Source: DAIOEK01 sp964648485
GTDB lineage: Bacteria > Chloroflexota > Anaerolineae > Anaerolineales > Anaerolineaceae
NCBI GenBank assembly: GCA_964648485.1
Contig: CAZYOF010000013.1
Span: forward strand, 32,058 to 96,057
Length of the DNA: 64,000 nucleotides
Reading direction: 5' to 3'
The translations under genes were made by a program, and so were the position numbers. The notes below the pieces were generated by a model. That model ran no database searches. It was not told the DNA's origin and saw only the letters and a program-made list of their open reading frames with translations. Shown one piece after another: positions 34,448-43,360 of the stretch (positions are counted from its first letter, which is position 1; every line of letters begins with the position of its first letter).

Positions 34448-35965
34448 CTACGTTTTCGCTGAATTTTCTTCTTTTTTATGGAATATTGAGTTAAAAACGT
34501 CTTCTCCGAAACTGGTTCGCAATGGTTCACCTTCGATCAGTTTAAAAGTCCGCCGTCCACTTGATTTTCTTTCAGCGCGAAGGAAGAATACCCCGTCCAG
34601 ATGCTTTTCAAAAAAGATCCGGGCGAATTCGTACATATGGGTGACAAAGACCACTTTAATATTTTTTTCAATTAATGCACTTGTTATCTGATATGCTATT
34701 TCAGATCCTTCCCTTTCATTTGTTGCCGCAAATGATTCGTTGAAGAGGACAATGGAATTTGGATTAATCCGGTCAACAATCTCGCTCATTCTCAGGAGTT
34801 CTTCATCCAATTTTCCACTTTCCATCGACTCATCTTCTTTTCGACGGTAATGTGTAAAAATGCTATGACAGATTGCAGCAGAAAAACTGGTAGCCGTAAC
34901 ATACATACCTGCCTGCAGCATGAGCTGTGCAAGCCCGACGCTCCTCAAGAAAGTGGATTTCCCGCCCTGATTTGCCCCGGTGATGATGATCAGTTTGGAT
35001 GCATTGGCATTAATCTCGTTCCCGATTACTGCCTGTTTTTTGGTTAATGCCAGGCTGATATCGTACAAACCTTTAAAAGTGTAATCTGCTGCATTGATGG
35101 GGTGTGGAACGGGGAAGGTAATGGGCATTTCCAGTTTTTCAAGCTGTTGCCATAAGTTGATGCAACCGATATAAAATGCCACCTCGCTACGTAGCATATT
35201 AAGAAAACTCTCAATATGTTCTGAAGCCTGAGCAAGTGAATTGGCGGCAGAGTTTACACCCAGATCCTTAATGTCACCCAAAATACGGATGCCCGCTTCA
35301 TCCCTCGCATTAATGACAAATGAATAGACAGGTGTTTTTTTGGAGAAAAATTCTTTTATCCAATTTCTATTTTTTGATTTCGGTAACCGCAAAGTGTAAT
35401 TTATACCTTCGTTCCCCTTGCCCAAATCTGCACTGATCAGTACGCCTTCCCGAAATTTAAGCTGCCAGAGGTGATACTCCACCGTAGCAAAATATTCATC
35501 ATCCAGTTCACTCTGGATCATTGAGAAGAACCTGGAGAAACCTTCTGATTTGAATTTGCTTTTGTTCTCATCCGCTATTTTTTTGAGGTCTTTCAACAAA
35601 ACAACAAACATCGACATCATTTCAACTGCGCTGCTCAGAACGGAAGACGGAGTTCTTGTAAAGATGCCCAACCAGCTATGATGCTTCTGTTCGATAGCCT
35701 CAATTGGAATTTGATAGATTGCGCGAATCACTTCGGGATTATTTAAACAATCCTGCATGATATCCTGCCGATACCTGATTTCTTCAGTATCCTGCAGACT
35801 TGTCAGGAATGCCGTTTTGCAAATTTCATATATATATTTATCACCCTTAGCCATTGCATTCAGCAGGGTGCTGATTTCAAGATCAGAGATGAGATCTGGT
35901 GAATTGTCAGGCAGAGGCGTTTGTGGATTGAAATCTTTGTTGGAGAACATCAAGTAAGCTTTCAT
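34448..35965 (-). CDS. MutS-like ATPase, second of a tandem pair
   Basis: This 505-residue protein has the core and ATPase part of MutS but no mismatch-recognition domain I. Residues ~30-320 are helical (lever/clamp-like). Walker A is ITGANQGGKSTFLRS (~330-342), followed by SAAICHSIFTHYRRKED as in MutS domain V. The Walker B segment is SIVLFNESFAATNEREG with Asn409-Glu410 in place of the usual Asp-Glu. The C-terminus FVTHMYEFARIF matches the MutS His switch region. It overlaps the upstream paralogue by 4 nt. Under fluoride-riboswitch control by position. Not a canonical mismatch repair protein; function unknown. Confidence 0.8.
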   Translation of the reverse strand: MKAYLMFSNKDFNPQTPLPDNSPDLISDLEISTLLNAMAKGDKYIYEICKTAFLTSLQDTEEIRYRQDIMQDCLNNPEVIRAIYQIPIEAIEQKHHSWLGIFTRTPSSVLSSAVEMMSMFVVLLKDLKKIADENKSKFKSEGFSRFFSMIQSELDDEYFATVEYHLWQLKFREGVLISADLGKGNEGINYTLRLPKSKNRNWIKEFFSKKTPVYSFVINARDEAGIRILGDIKDLGVNSAANSLAQASEHIESFLNMLRSEVAFYIGCINLWQQLEKLEMPITFPVPHPINAADYTFKGLYDISLALTKKQAVIGNEINANASKLIIITGANQGGKSTFLRSVGLAQLMLQAGMYVTATSFSAAICHSIFTHYRRKEDESMESGKLDEELLRMSEIVDRINPNSIVLFNESFAATNEREGSEIAYQITSALIEKNIKVVFVTHMYEFARIFFEKHLDGVFFLRAERKSSGRRTFKLIEGEPLRTSFGEDVFNSIFHKKEENSAKT

Positions 35966-37497
35966 TCTGAAATCCGCTCCTTGATCTGGTTGTAGGTTAG
36001 GTGATGTTTCTCAGCAATGCAGATTGCATAAGAACGCCCATCCGATGGTTTTCGGATTACCTTAAATGTCCGATGCGTGGGGTCATCAGGTTCAACTGTA
36101 CTTACCATGCTTACAACCTGGGCGCCCAGTAAGGAAATTTCATCAATGAATGATACACAAACGCTGATTGCATCCAGTTTAATAATTCTTTCAATGATCT
36201 CGGTGCTCAGGAAAATCGCATCTTGTAATGCCGTTGACGTAAATATTTCATTCATAATGATGATGCTGTCTGATGTGGCAGAATCCAGAATTGAATGGAT
36301 GCGGATCAAATCATCCTGCAATTTTCCACGCAAATTTCTTATATCCTCTTCCCTTTCAAAATGGGTAAAGATCCGATCGCTGAGGAATAAGGTTGCGCTA
36401 TCCCCGGGTACAGGGCAGCCCAGACTTGCCAGGTAGTGAAGCTGCCCAAACATGCGGGCGAATGTTGTTTTTCCACCCTGGTTTGGACCAGACACAATGA
36501 TGATTCTTTCTTTTCCTTTGAGGTAGAAATCATTACAGATAACCGGTAATTTGTCCTTCATCAATTTGGTTGCAAGGGCAATATCAAAAGAGTTATTTGC
36601 ATTAATATCTTTACTATCCATGTGCAATTTGGGATAACAGAAGGGAAGTCCCATTGCTTTGATTTCCTGGATATGATCCAGATAAGCAACGAAAAATTGG
36701 ATCTGACGGTCAAAGGTGAGGATTACATCATCCCAGAAATTATTGTATTTCTGATAATACGCATCGATTTTTTTGAAGATATCGGGGTAAAGTTTCGAAA
36801 CGCAATCGACGATTTGGGCTTGCACATGATTCATTCCGGGAGTCGCCGTTAGATCTATGCGGTAATTTTTAACCTCCCCCTGTTTAAATTTCTCGAATGT
36901 TTTTTCCACCTCTACGCTGTAATCAATTTCAGCCTCGTATTTGCGGACTCCAATCCAGCTGCCTTTGATGATCAGGCAGTAATTAATACCCGAGAGGTCG
37001 GTTTTAATTTCAATTGTTTCTGACTGGAGAGCAACGAATACCGGGGCTATGAAGTAACTTTTCAGGTAAGACAGGATTTCTCTTAATCCTGTAGATTTTA
37101 TTTCCAGCCTGGAGAGGTTTTCGGTTAGTTCACTTATTGCCTTGCAGTACAGCGTAACCGCTTCGAGAAACCAGCCCTCCTGATGGTATTTGTAATATGA
37201 TTTTTCACTGATTTTCTGATACCGTCGCACCAGTAACATGGTTTCGGCGAATTTTTTTATTGCCTGCGCAACTTCAATATTTTCAAGATCACGAAAAATT
37301 TCCTGTCTGTAGTAGATCGTTTCAAGATCATGTAAAGGAGAAAAATAATACGGCTTTAAATTGTATTCCTGTTTATTACTCGTAATTACTTCAAACACCT
37401 GATCCAGATAGATATCTGAAAAAAAATCCGGGCTTTCTTCATTCGTATCTAAATTTTCAGGGATCTTATGAGGGTACAGTACATTTGGCTCAATCAT
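35962..37497 (-). CDS. MutS-like ATPase, first of a tandem pair, fluoride-riboswitch controlled
   Basis: This 511-residue protein has a helical N-terminal region (1-320) with a central beta-rich insert and a C-terminal MutS domain V. Walker A is VSGPNQGGKTTFARM (~336-350). SDRIFTHFEREEDI and the Walker B segment SIIIMNEIFTSTALQDA (Asn416-Glu417) follow. Asn-Glu in Walker B is shared with its neighbour and seems a family trait. Domain I for mismatch reading is absent. AGAGG lies 7 nt before the ATG. The paralogues probably form a heterodimer, as MutS ATPases work as dimers (inference). Upstream, on the same strand, is a fluoride riboswitch with terminator. Confidence 0.8.
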   Translation of the reverse strand: MIEPNVLYPHKIPENLDTNEESPDFFSDIYLDQVFEVITSNKQEYNLKPYYFSPLHDLETIYYRQEIFRDLENIEVAQAIKKFAETMLLVRRYQKISEKSYYKYHQEGWFLEAVTLYCKAISELTENLSRLEIKSTGLREILSYLKSYFIAPVFVALQSETIEIKTDLSGINYCLIIKGSWIGVRKYEAEIDYSVEVEKTFEKFKQGEVKNYRIDLTATPGMNHVQAQIVDCVSKLYPDIFKKIDAYYQKYNNFWDDVILTFDRQIQFFVAYLDHIQEIKAMGLPFCYPKLHMDSKDINANNSFDIALATKLMKDKLPVICNDFYLKGKERIIIVSGPNQGGKTTFARMFGQLHYLASLGCPVPGDSATLFLSDRIFTHFEREEDIRNLRGKLQDDLIRIHSILDSATSDSIIIMNEIFTSTALQDAIFLSTEIIERIIKLDAISVCVSFIDEISLLGAQVVSMVSTVEPDDPTHRTFKVIRKPSDGRSYAICIAEKHHLTYNQIKERISE

Positions 37498-37573
37498 TCA
37501 ATACCTCTGGAAAAATTATCATCACTTATTCTGAGTATATTTCAAGTGATTACCGTCATAATTAATTTGAAAT

Positions 37574-37611
37574 AGAAAAGCCTCTACCGAGCTTGGGCTG
37601 CAGTAGAGGCT
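37574..37611 (-). terminator. terminator expression platform of the mutS-like riboswitch
   Basis: On the minus strand AGCCUCUAC (37611-37603) pairs with GUAGAGGCU (37587-37579), followed by TTTTC. The 5' arm contains AGCCUC, which is also needed for the aptamer helix with GAGGCU (37642-37637). Terminator and aptamer are thus alternatives. Confidence 0.85.
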
Positions 37612-37648
37612 ATCAGTCCGAAGACATTTTTTGGCGAGCCTCATCGCC
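37601..37648 (-). ncRNA. fluoride riboswitch (crcB motif) upstream of the mutS-like pair
   Basis: Read on the minus strand from 37648: GGCGAUGAGGCUCGCC (stem GGCG/CGCC with GAUG inside), an A-rich joint, GUC-UUCG-GAC (37625-37616) closed by a UUCG tetraloop, then UGAU-AGCCUCUACUG. This is the crcB-motif layout. GAGGCU (37642-37637) pairs with AGCCUC (37611-37606). The helices differ in sequence from the eno copy (GAAGCU/AGCUUC) yet are complementary, a covariation within one window. The orientation is fixed by the terminator T-tract on the minus strand. A TATAAT (37675-37670) lies upstream. The downstream genes are the two MutS-like ATPases. Confidence 0.9.
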
Positions 37649-37669
37649 TGGGTTGTGGCTATTGGCAGA

Positions 37670-37675
37670 ATTATA
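37670..37675 (-). promoter_or_regulatory. -10 box of the riboswitch-mutS-like transcript
   Basis: Minus strand TATAAT (37675-37670) would start RNA ~15 nt before the aptamer. No good -35 is visible at the expected distance. Confidence 0.45.
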
Positions 37676-37820
37676 CCGTAAATTGCTTAAAATACGCTGT
37701 GAATTCGCTCATCCAGATGGCGATCCTCATCATTACAGCAGACCATGCTTTACAAACTTGCTTAGATACCTTAAAATAGAGACTCGTGTCACATCATGAT
37801 TGTCAGGAAGGTATTTTTTC

Positions 37821-39893
37821 ATGAAGGAATATACGACTGAGTTCATTCGTAACATCGCCCTCGCTTCGCATTCCAGCTCCGGTAAAACCATGCTGACCGA
37901 AGCGTTTTTACATTTTACAGGTGCCACCACCCGCCTGGGAAAGATAGAAGACGGCACCACAACATCAGATTTTGAAGACGAAGAGAAAAGAAGGGGAATA
38001 TCGCTTTCCACATCGATCATACCAGTTGAATACGCCAACACCAAGATTAACCTGCTTGATACGCCCGGATACACCGATTTTGTGGGAGAGGTGATTTCTG
38101 CCCTGCGTGTCGCAGATGGTGTGCTGGTTCTGGTCGATTCTGTAGCCGGTCTCGAAGTTGGGACTGAAGTAGCCCTACGTTACGCTGACAGCTTCAAACT
38201 TCCACGTTTCCTGGTTGTTAACAAGATGGAACGGGAAAATGCCAATTTCAAGAATGCTGTTGATTCTGTTCAGAAATACTCAGATACCCGCCTGATTACC
38301 GTTCAGCTGCCCTGGGGCGAAAAAGCGGCTTTTCAGGGTGTGATCGACCTCATCACCATGAAGGCATACAAAGGCGATGGTAAAACAGCAACTGATATAC
38401 CGGCAGAATATAAGGATGCTGCTGAAGAAGCCCGTCAGGCACTCATAGAAGCTGCTGCTGAAGGTGAAGACAGCCTGCTGGAGAAATACCTTGATTCTGG
38501 CAGCCTTTCTGATGAAGAAGTGCTATCCGGTTTGAAAAAGGTTGTCCTTTCAGGATCATTCATTCCGGTTTTCTGCTCTTCTGGAACTCAGGAAATCGGT
38601 ATCGCCCGCCTGCTGGATGCGATCGTTACCCTGATGCCTTCACCGGCAGATATCCCTGCCGTTGAAGCTGAAGGTAAAGCTGGAGTAGAAACACTGGCTG
38701 CCAGTGATTCTGGTCCGCTGGCTGCTTATGTCTGGAAAACAACGGCAGACCCCTTTGTCGGAAAACTTACCTACTTCAGGGTGTATTCCGGCGTGATGAA
38801 TTCTGACTCTCGCGTCTGGAACCAGAATAAAAGTGTTGAGGAACGTCTCGGCAGTCTCCAGGTTCTACGCGGTAAAGAAGTTCTTCCCATCAAAACCGTC
38901 CATTCCGGGGATATCGGCATTGTGCCAAAACTGAGCGAGACATCCACCGGTAATACCTTGTGCGATAAAGCACATCCGCTTACCCTTCCTGTTCCCACCT
39001 ATCCCAAAGCGCTGTATCAGGTCTCTATTACCCCCAAGACACAGGCAGACAGCACCAAGATCAGCCCCACACTCACCCGCCTCTGTGAAGAAGATATGAC
39101 GCTGAGCTGGCATAATGAACAGGCTACATCACAGACGATCTTGATGGGTATGGGCGATCAACATATCGATGTTGCCATTCGCCGTGCTGAATCAAAATTC
39201 CAGGTTGGCGTTCATGTAGTAGAGCCCAAAGTACCTTACACTGAGACCATTACCAAGAAATCACAGGCAATGTACCGCCACAAGAAACAAACGGGCGGAT
39301 CCGGTCAGTTCGGTGAAGTACATCTGCGCATTGAACCGCTGCAGGAAGAGGACTTTGAATTTGTTAATGATGTGTTCGGTGGAGCGGTTTCCTCCAGTTA
39401 CATGCCCGCGATTGAAAAAGGTATCCGGGCAACGATGAAAGAAGGAATCCTGGCAGGCTTCCCGGTTCAGCGCGTCAAAGTATCCGTCTTTGATGGCAAG
39501 GAACACCCGGTTGATTCTAAACCGATTGCCTTTGAAATTGCCGGACGTGAAGCTTTCAAACTGGCTTTTATGGATGCCGGTCCGATGTTGAATGAGCCCA
39601 TCATGCTGGTGCGCATTACCGTTCCTGAAGAAAACATGGGCGATGTTCTGGGTGATTTAAACACACGCAGAGCCCGCGTTCAGGGTATGAACACCGAAAA
39701 GGGTCACTCTGTTGTGACTGCAACCGTACCTCTGGTGGAGATGCTACGATATACCACTCAGCTGCGCTCGATCACCGGTGGGCGTGGAATTTTCGAGATG
39801 GAACACGATCACTACGAGGTTGTTCCACAACACCTGACCACAGAAATCATCGCCGCCAGACAGAAAGAACTGCAGGAAAAGAAAGAAGCATAA
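37821..39893 (+). CDS. elongation factor G-like GTPase (EF-G2 type)
   Basis: This 690-residue translational-GTPase paralogue starts at the ATG at 37821, after AGGAAGG. The P-loop is ALASHSSSGKTMLTEAF where EF-G has AHIDAGKTT. Switch I carries DFEDEEKRRGISLSTS instead of the usual ERGITI. NLLDTPGYTDFVGEV and VVNKMER complete the G domain. Domains II to V follow, including HKKQTGGSGQFGEV and GRGIFEMEHDHYEVVP. These differences are typical of the EF-G-like (fusA2-type) group, whose members often lack normal translocase activity. Its role here (translation, ribosome recycling or stress) is unknown. It is divergent from the fluoride-controlled operon and ends at a strong terminator. Confidence 0.88.
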   Translation: MKEYTTEFIRNIALASHSSSGKTMLTEAFLHFTGATTRLGKIEDGTTTSDFEDEEKRRGISLSTSIIPVEYANTKINLLDTPGYTDFVGEVISALRVADGVLVLVDSVAGLEVGTEVALRYADSFKLPRFLVVNKMERENANFKNAVDSVQKYSDTRLITVQLPWGEKAAFQGVIDLITMKAYKGDGKTATDIPAEYKDAAEEARQALIEAAAEGEDSLLEKYLDSGSLSDEEVLSGLKKVVLSGSFIPVFCSSGTQEIGIARLLDAIVTLMPSPADIPAVEAEGKAGVETLAASDSGPLAAYVWKTTADPFVGKLTYFRVYSGVMNSDSRVWNQNKSVEERLGSLQVLRGKEVLPIKTVHSGDIGIVPKLSETSTGNTLCDKAHPLTLPVPTYPKALYQVSITPKTQADSTKISPTLTRLCEEDMTLSWHNEQATSQTILMGMGDQHIDVAIRRAESKFQVGVHVVEPKVPYTETITKKSQAMYRHKKQTGGSGQFGEVHLRIEPLQEEDFEFVNDVFGGAVSSSYMPAIEKGIRATMKEGILAGFPVQRVKVSVFDGKEHPVDSKPIAFEIAGREAFKLAFMDAGPMLNEPIMLVRITVPEENMGDVLGDLNTRRARVQGMNTEKGHSVVTATVPLVEMLRYTTQLRSITGGRGIFEMEHDHYEVVPQHLTTEIIAARQKELQEKKEA

Positions 39894-39910
39894 TTGCATT
39901 GATCGAATCA

Positions 39911-39945
39911 AAAACGGAAACCAACCGGTTTCCGTTTTTTGTTTT
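39911..39945. terminator. bidirectional terminator
   Basis: AAAACGGAAACC (39911-39922) pairs perfectly with GGTTTCCGTTTT (39927-39938) around a 4-nt loop, with T-runs on both strands. It separates the EF-G-like gene from the convergent AlkD-type gene. Confidence 0.85.
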
Positions 39946-39977
39946 TATATATTGTTCCCCAAGATGTATTTGATATA

Positions 39978-40673
39978 TTACACACCCTGCCGGGCTACCA
40001 TCTCGTTGATCCAGATTGGTGCAAAGGGTGAGGTACAGCCTTTTGAAACCGGGTAATCACGGTAGATACCCAGTTTTTCACCAATGGTTATGGCGCGATC
40101 CCGAAAATCCGGGAAGTTGATCCCAATTCCTGCCAGGCAGAAATTCATCGTCCACTGCACTTCTGGCGCAGCAGATCCCATCTCACGTTCAATCCGATCC
40201 AGAAGTGAAGATAAATCCAAACCTTCCGCCTCCTCTGAAATCCGCTCGGCGGTTAAACTCCATCCGGCACGGGCAGCCCACGGATCGGTATCCTGCATCC
40301 AAACCTGGCGTAAATCTTCTTTAGCAGGATGTTTTTTGATGATATAGGCGGTTAACCAGTCTGCAACCTGTGAAAACCGGGCTGACCGAACCATTTTATC
40401 CAATACTTCGCGGGAGATATTCTGTGGATTGAAAAGTAGAATGGCAAGAAGTCGGGCATCAATATTCCCGGTATTCCACAATTCGAATGCCACCTGATCA
40501 TTCTTTTTAATATGATCCGCCAGCTTTCGAATATCACCAAGTTTGACGCCGAAGAGATTATCTCCGGCGTCGTTCTTGAGATAATGCGCTCGTGTTTTTG
40601 TGTTTCCCTGTGATTCTAATTTTGCCAGGATCTCATCGAGGGTCATTCTGTCTCTGGTTTGTGTTGTAATCAT
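39978..40673 (-). CDS. DNA alkylation repair (AlkD-type) protein
   Basis: This 231-residue HEAT-repeat protein resembles the PF08713 family of alkylpurine DNA glycosylases. Visible elements are FGVKLGDIRKLADHIKKN, ARLLAILLFNP, VADWLTAYIIKK and WMQDTDPWAARAGWSL. The aromatic and acidic residues in the D-x-W contexts fit the family's DNA-binding cleft. The C-terminal GCTSPFAPIWINEM is typical of the subgroup annotated as DNA alkylation repair. Start ATG 40673 lies 9 nt after the clpC stop, so it is in the clpC operon; an internal ATG (codon 10) is possible. Confidence 0.8.
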   Translation of the reverse strand: MITTQTRDRMTLDEILAKLESQGNTKTRAHYLKNDAGDNLFGVKLGDIRKLADHIKKNDQVAFELWNTGNIDARLLAILLFNPQNISREVLDKMVRSARFSQVADWLTAYIIKKHPAKEDLRQVWMQDTDPWAARAGWSLTAERISEEAEGLDLSSLLDRIEREMGSAAPEVQWTMNFCLAGIGINFPDFRDRAITIGEKLGIYRDYPVSKGCTSPFAPIWINEMVARQGV

Positions 40674-40682
40674 CCCAACGGT

Positions 40683-43190
40683 TTACTCGCTGGTTGCCGG
40701 TTCTTCCTGTTTCTTTTTAACATTTCGTGATTTGGTGGTTTCATCAGAAGTATCCGACTGTGCAGTGAAAATGATCTCATCTTTCTCGCTGTCCACATCC
40801 ACCAGCACTTTGTTCAATGTATTAAATTCTCCGCTCAGCAGTTTTACTGACAGGGGACTTTCTACATGTTTTTGGATAGCCCTCTTCAACGGACGGGCGC
40901 CAAAGTTTTCATCATACCCGGCTTTTGCCAGCCATTCCCTTGCAGCAGGGGTGAGCTCCACGAAAATTCCATTATCTTTCAACCTGGTGCTGACCTCTTT
41001 CATTTGCAGGTCCACAATTTCTTTCATCTCATCCATTGAAAGCGGAGAGAACATGATGATTTCATCCACCCGGTTAAGAAATTCTGGTCTGAATGTACCC
41101 TTGAGGGCTTTTTCTATTTTGGTATGCGCTTCACGATCTGCGGAATCTTCATTCTGCGGCAGGAATCCGAGCGTTCCACCTTTCCGGACAAATTCAGTGC
41201 CCAGGTTGCTGGTCATCACCAGCACGGTATTACGGAAATCCACGGTGCGACCCTGACCGTCGGTAAGCCGACCGTCATCAAGGATTTGCAGAAGCGCGTT
41301 CCAGACTTCAGGATGGGCTTTCTCAATTTCGTCAAACAGGATTACCCGATAGGGTCGCCTGCGGACAGCTTCGGTCAGCTGACCACCTTCTTCATAACCA
41401 ACATATCCCGGAGGTGCGCCAAAAAGGCGGGAAACAGTGTGTTGTTCGCGATATTCACTCATATCCACCCGGACAAGCGCGTCTTCATCATCAAACATAA
41501 ATTCAGCGAGTGCTTTCGCGAGCTCGGTTTTACCTACCCCGCTTGGACCAATGAATATAAACGAACCTATTGGTCGCCGTGGATCAGCCAACCCGGAGCG
41601 GGCACGCCGGATGGCATCCGATATGGCATGGACGGCTTCCTTCTGTCCGATGATCCGCTCGGATAAACGTTCTTCCATTTTCAACAACTTAGCAGCTTCT
41701 GTTTCCATCATCTGTGAAACAGGGATGCCCGTCCATTGGTGAATCACTTCGGCAATGTCATTAATATCCACGACATCATCCAGTTTGTGTTCTGATTCCC
41801 ACTTATCGCGTTCCTTGTTGAATTCATCTACAATCCGCAACCGTTCCGCCTTCTTGCGGGCAGCCCGTTCGTAATCACGTTCCTGACCTGCCTGTTCTTC
41901 TTCCGCCGCCAGACGGTCGATCTCGGTTTTCATTTCCTTCAATTCTGACGGGAGGGAATAAAGCGCCACGCGCAGTTTGGCTGCCGCTTCATCCATGAGA
42001 TCGATGGCTTTATCGGGCAGGTGACGGTCGGTGACGTAACGGGATGAGAGTTTGACGGCAGCTTCAAGGGCATCATCAGAGAAGCGCACCTTGTGATGGG
42101 CTTCATACTTGTCCCGCAATCCCAAAAGCATCTGGTATGTGTCTTCGGGTTTGGGTTCTTCCACGAATACAGGTGCGAAACGCCTTTCAAGCGCGGCATC
42201 TTTTTCAATATGCTTATGATATTCATCCAGAGTGGTGGCACCAACACATTGCAGCTCACCGCGGGCGAGAGCCGGTTTCAGCATATTGCTGGCATCCATG
42301 GCACCCTGCGCAGCACCGGCACCGACGACGGTATGCAATTCATCGATAAAGAGAATAATTTCCCCTTCGGAGCGTTGTATCTCTTCAATAGCTGCTTTCA
42401 ATCGTTCTTCAAATTCACCCCTGAAGCGTGAACCGGCGATCATCGCGCCCAGATCCAGGGAAATTACTTTTTTGCCCATCAGAATCTCAGGCACATCATT
42501 GACGGCAATCTTCTGCGCTAGTCCTTCCACGATGGCAGTTTTACCAACGCCAGCTTCGCCGATCAGTACCGGATTATTCTTCTTGCGGCGTGAGAGGATT
42601 TGAATAACCCGTTTAATTTCGGTGTCACGTCCGATGACCGGATCCAGTTTCCCTTCACGGGACATCTGGGTGAGGTCTCGAGAATACTTTTCAAGAGTCC
42701 GGTAGCGTGTTTCAGCCTGCGGATCGGTAACCCGCTGTCCACCACGAATTTGAATAATGGCATCGTACACACGTTCGCGGGTGAGCCCGGAGCCTTCGAG
42801 AATGCGGGCAGCCGAGGTGTTCTTTTCAGCCATGATGGCTAAAAAGATATGCTCGGTAGAGATATATTCATCTTTCAACCTGTTTGCTTCTTCATTCGCC
42901 AGGTCGATAATTCTTTTTACCCGCGGGGTAATAAAGATCTGCCCGGCGCCACTGCCAAAGATATTTGCCTTGGGGGTTGTTTTGAGAACAAAATCCAGCC
43001 GCTCAGTAAGATCGGCGGTATCCACTTTTAACACATCCAATAGCTGTGTCACCACTCCCTGCGGTTGCTCGATGAGGGCAAGCAGGATGTGTTCTGTATC
43101 TATCTGATTGTGTCCATACCGTTGGATAATTTCCGCTGCACGTTGGGCAGCTTCCTGAGCACGTTCTGTAAATCGATCAAATCGCATCAT
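40683..43190 (-). CDS. clpC: ATP-dependent Clp protease ATP-binding subunit ClpC
   Basis: This Hsp100 unfoldase feeds ClpP. The start is the ATG at 43190 (MMRFDRFTERA), 10 nt after GGAG; the longer frame has no ribosome-binding site. The N-domain contains two Clp repeats (FTERAQEAAQRAAEIIQ; DTEHILLALIEQPQG). The first AAA+ domain has Walker A GEAGVGKTAIVE and FIDELHTVVGAGAA. A middle domain with UVR-like E-R-DYERAARKKAE follows. The second AAA+ domain has GPSGVGKTELAKALAE and VILFDEIEKAHPEV. The acidic/Lys tail is short. ClpC rather than ClpB because the coiled-coil insertion is short. The stop is 9 nt upstream of the AlkD-type start. Confidence 0.92.
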   Translation of the reverse strand: MMRFDRFTERAQEAAQRAAEIIQRYGHNQIDTEHILLALIEQPQGVVTQLLDVLKVDTADLTERLDFVLKTTPKANIFGSGAGQIFITPRVKRIIDLANEEANRLKDEYISTEHIFLAIMAEKNTSAARILEGSGLTRERVYDAIIQIRGGQRVTDPQAETRYRTLEKYSRDLTQMSREGKLDPVIGRDTEIKRVIQILSRRKKNNPVLIGEAGVGKTAIVEGLAQKIAVNDVPEILMGKKVISLDLGAMIAGSRFRGEFEERLKAAIEEIQRSEGEIILFIDELHTVVGAGAAQGAMDASNMLKPALARGELQCVGATTLDEYHKHIEKDAALERRFAPVFVEEPKPEDTYQMLLGLRDKYEAHHKVRFSDDALEAAVKLSSRYVTDRHLPDKAIDLMDEAAAKLRVALYSLPSELKEMKTEIDRLAAEEEQAGQERDYERAARKKAERLRIVDEFNKERDKWESEHKLDDVVDINDIAEVIHQWTGIPVSQMMETEAAKLLKMEERLSERIIGQKEAVHAISDAIRRARSGLADPRRPIGSFIFIGPSGVGKTELAKALAEFMFDDEDALVRVDMSEYREQHTVSRLFGAPPGYVGYEEGGQLTEAVRRRPYRVILFDEIEKAHPEVWNALLQILDDGRLTDGQGRTVDFRNTVLVMTSNLGTEFVRKGGTLGFLPQNEDSADREAHTKIEKALKGTFRPEFLNRVDEIIMFSPLSMDEMKEIVDLQMKEVSTRLKDNGIFVELTPAAREWLAKAGYDENFGARPLKRAIQKHVESPLSVKLLSGEFNTLNKVLVDVDSEKDEIIFTAQSDTSDETTKSRNVKKKQEEPATSE

Positions 43191-43348
43191 AGGTAAGTTT
43201 CTCCACAATCCAATTAAAAAGATTATAACATCCGCCCCATTCGTGCTTTATTGGAAGCGTATTAACAATGTGTTTGATTTTTATAAACAGGCAACACTTA
43301 AATCATAAATAAGATAGCAATATTCACGCCAACATCAATTCCCTATAC

Positions 43349-43354
43349 TATAAT
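43349..43354 (+). promoter_or_regulatory. leaderless -10 box of the GNAT gene
   Basis: TATAAT (43349-43354) ends 6 nt before the ATG at 43361, and no Shine-Dalgarno is present. Initiation would be at or one base from the A of ATG. Confidence 0.6.
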
Positions 43355-43360
43355 TGACCT

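Noticed and set aside
37733..38074. Minus-strand ORF upstream of the fluoride riboswitch, overlapping the EF-G-like gene
   Set aside because: It lies antisense to the conserved G-domain and has no start signals; it is not the regulated gene of the riboswitch.
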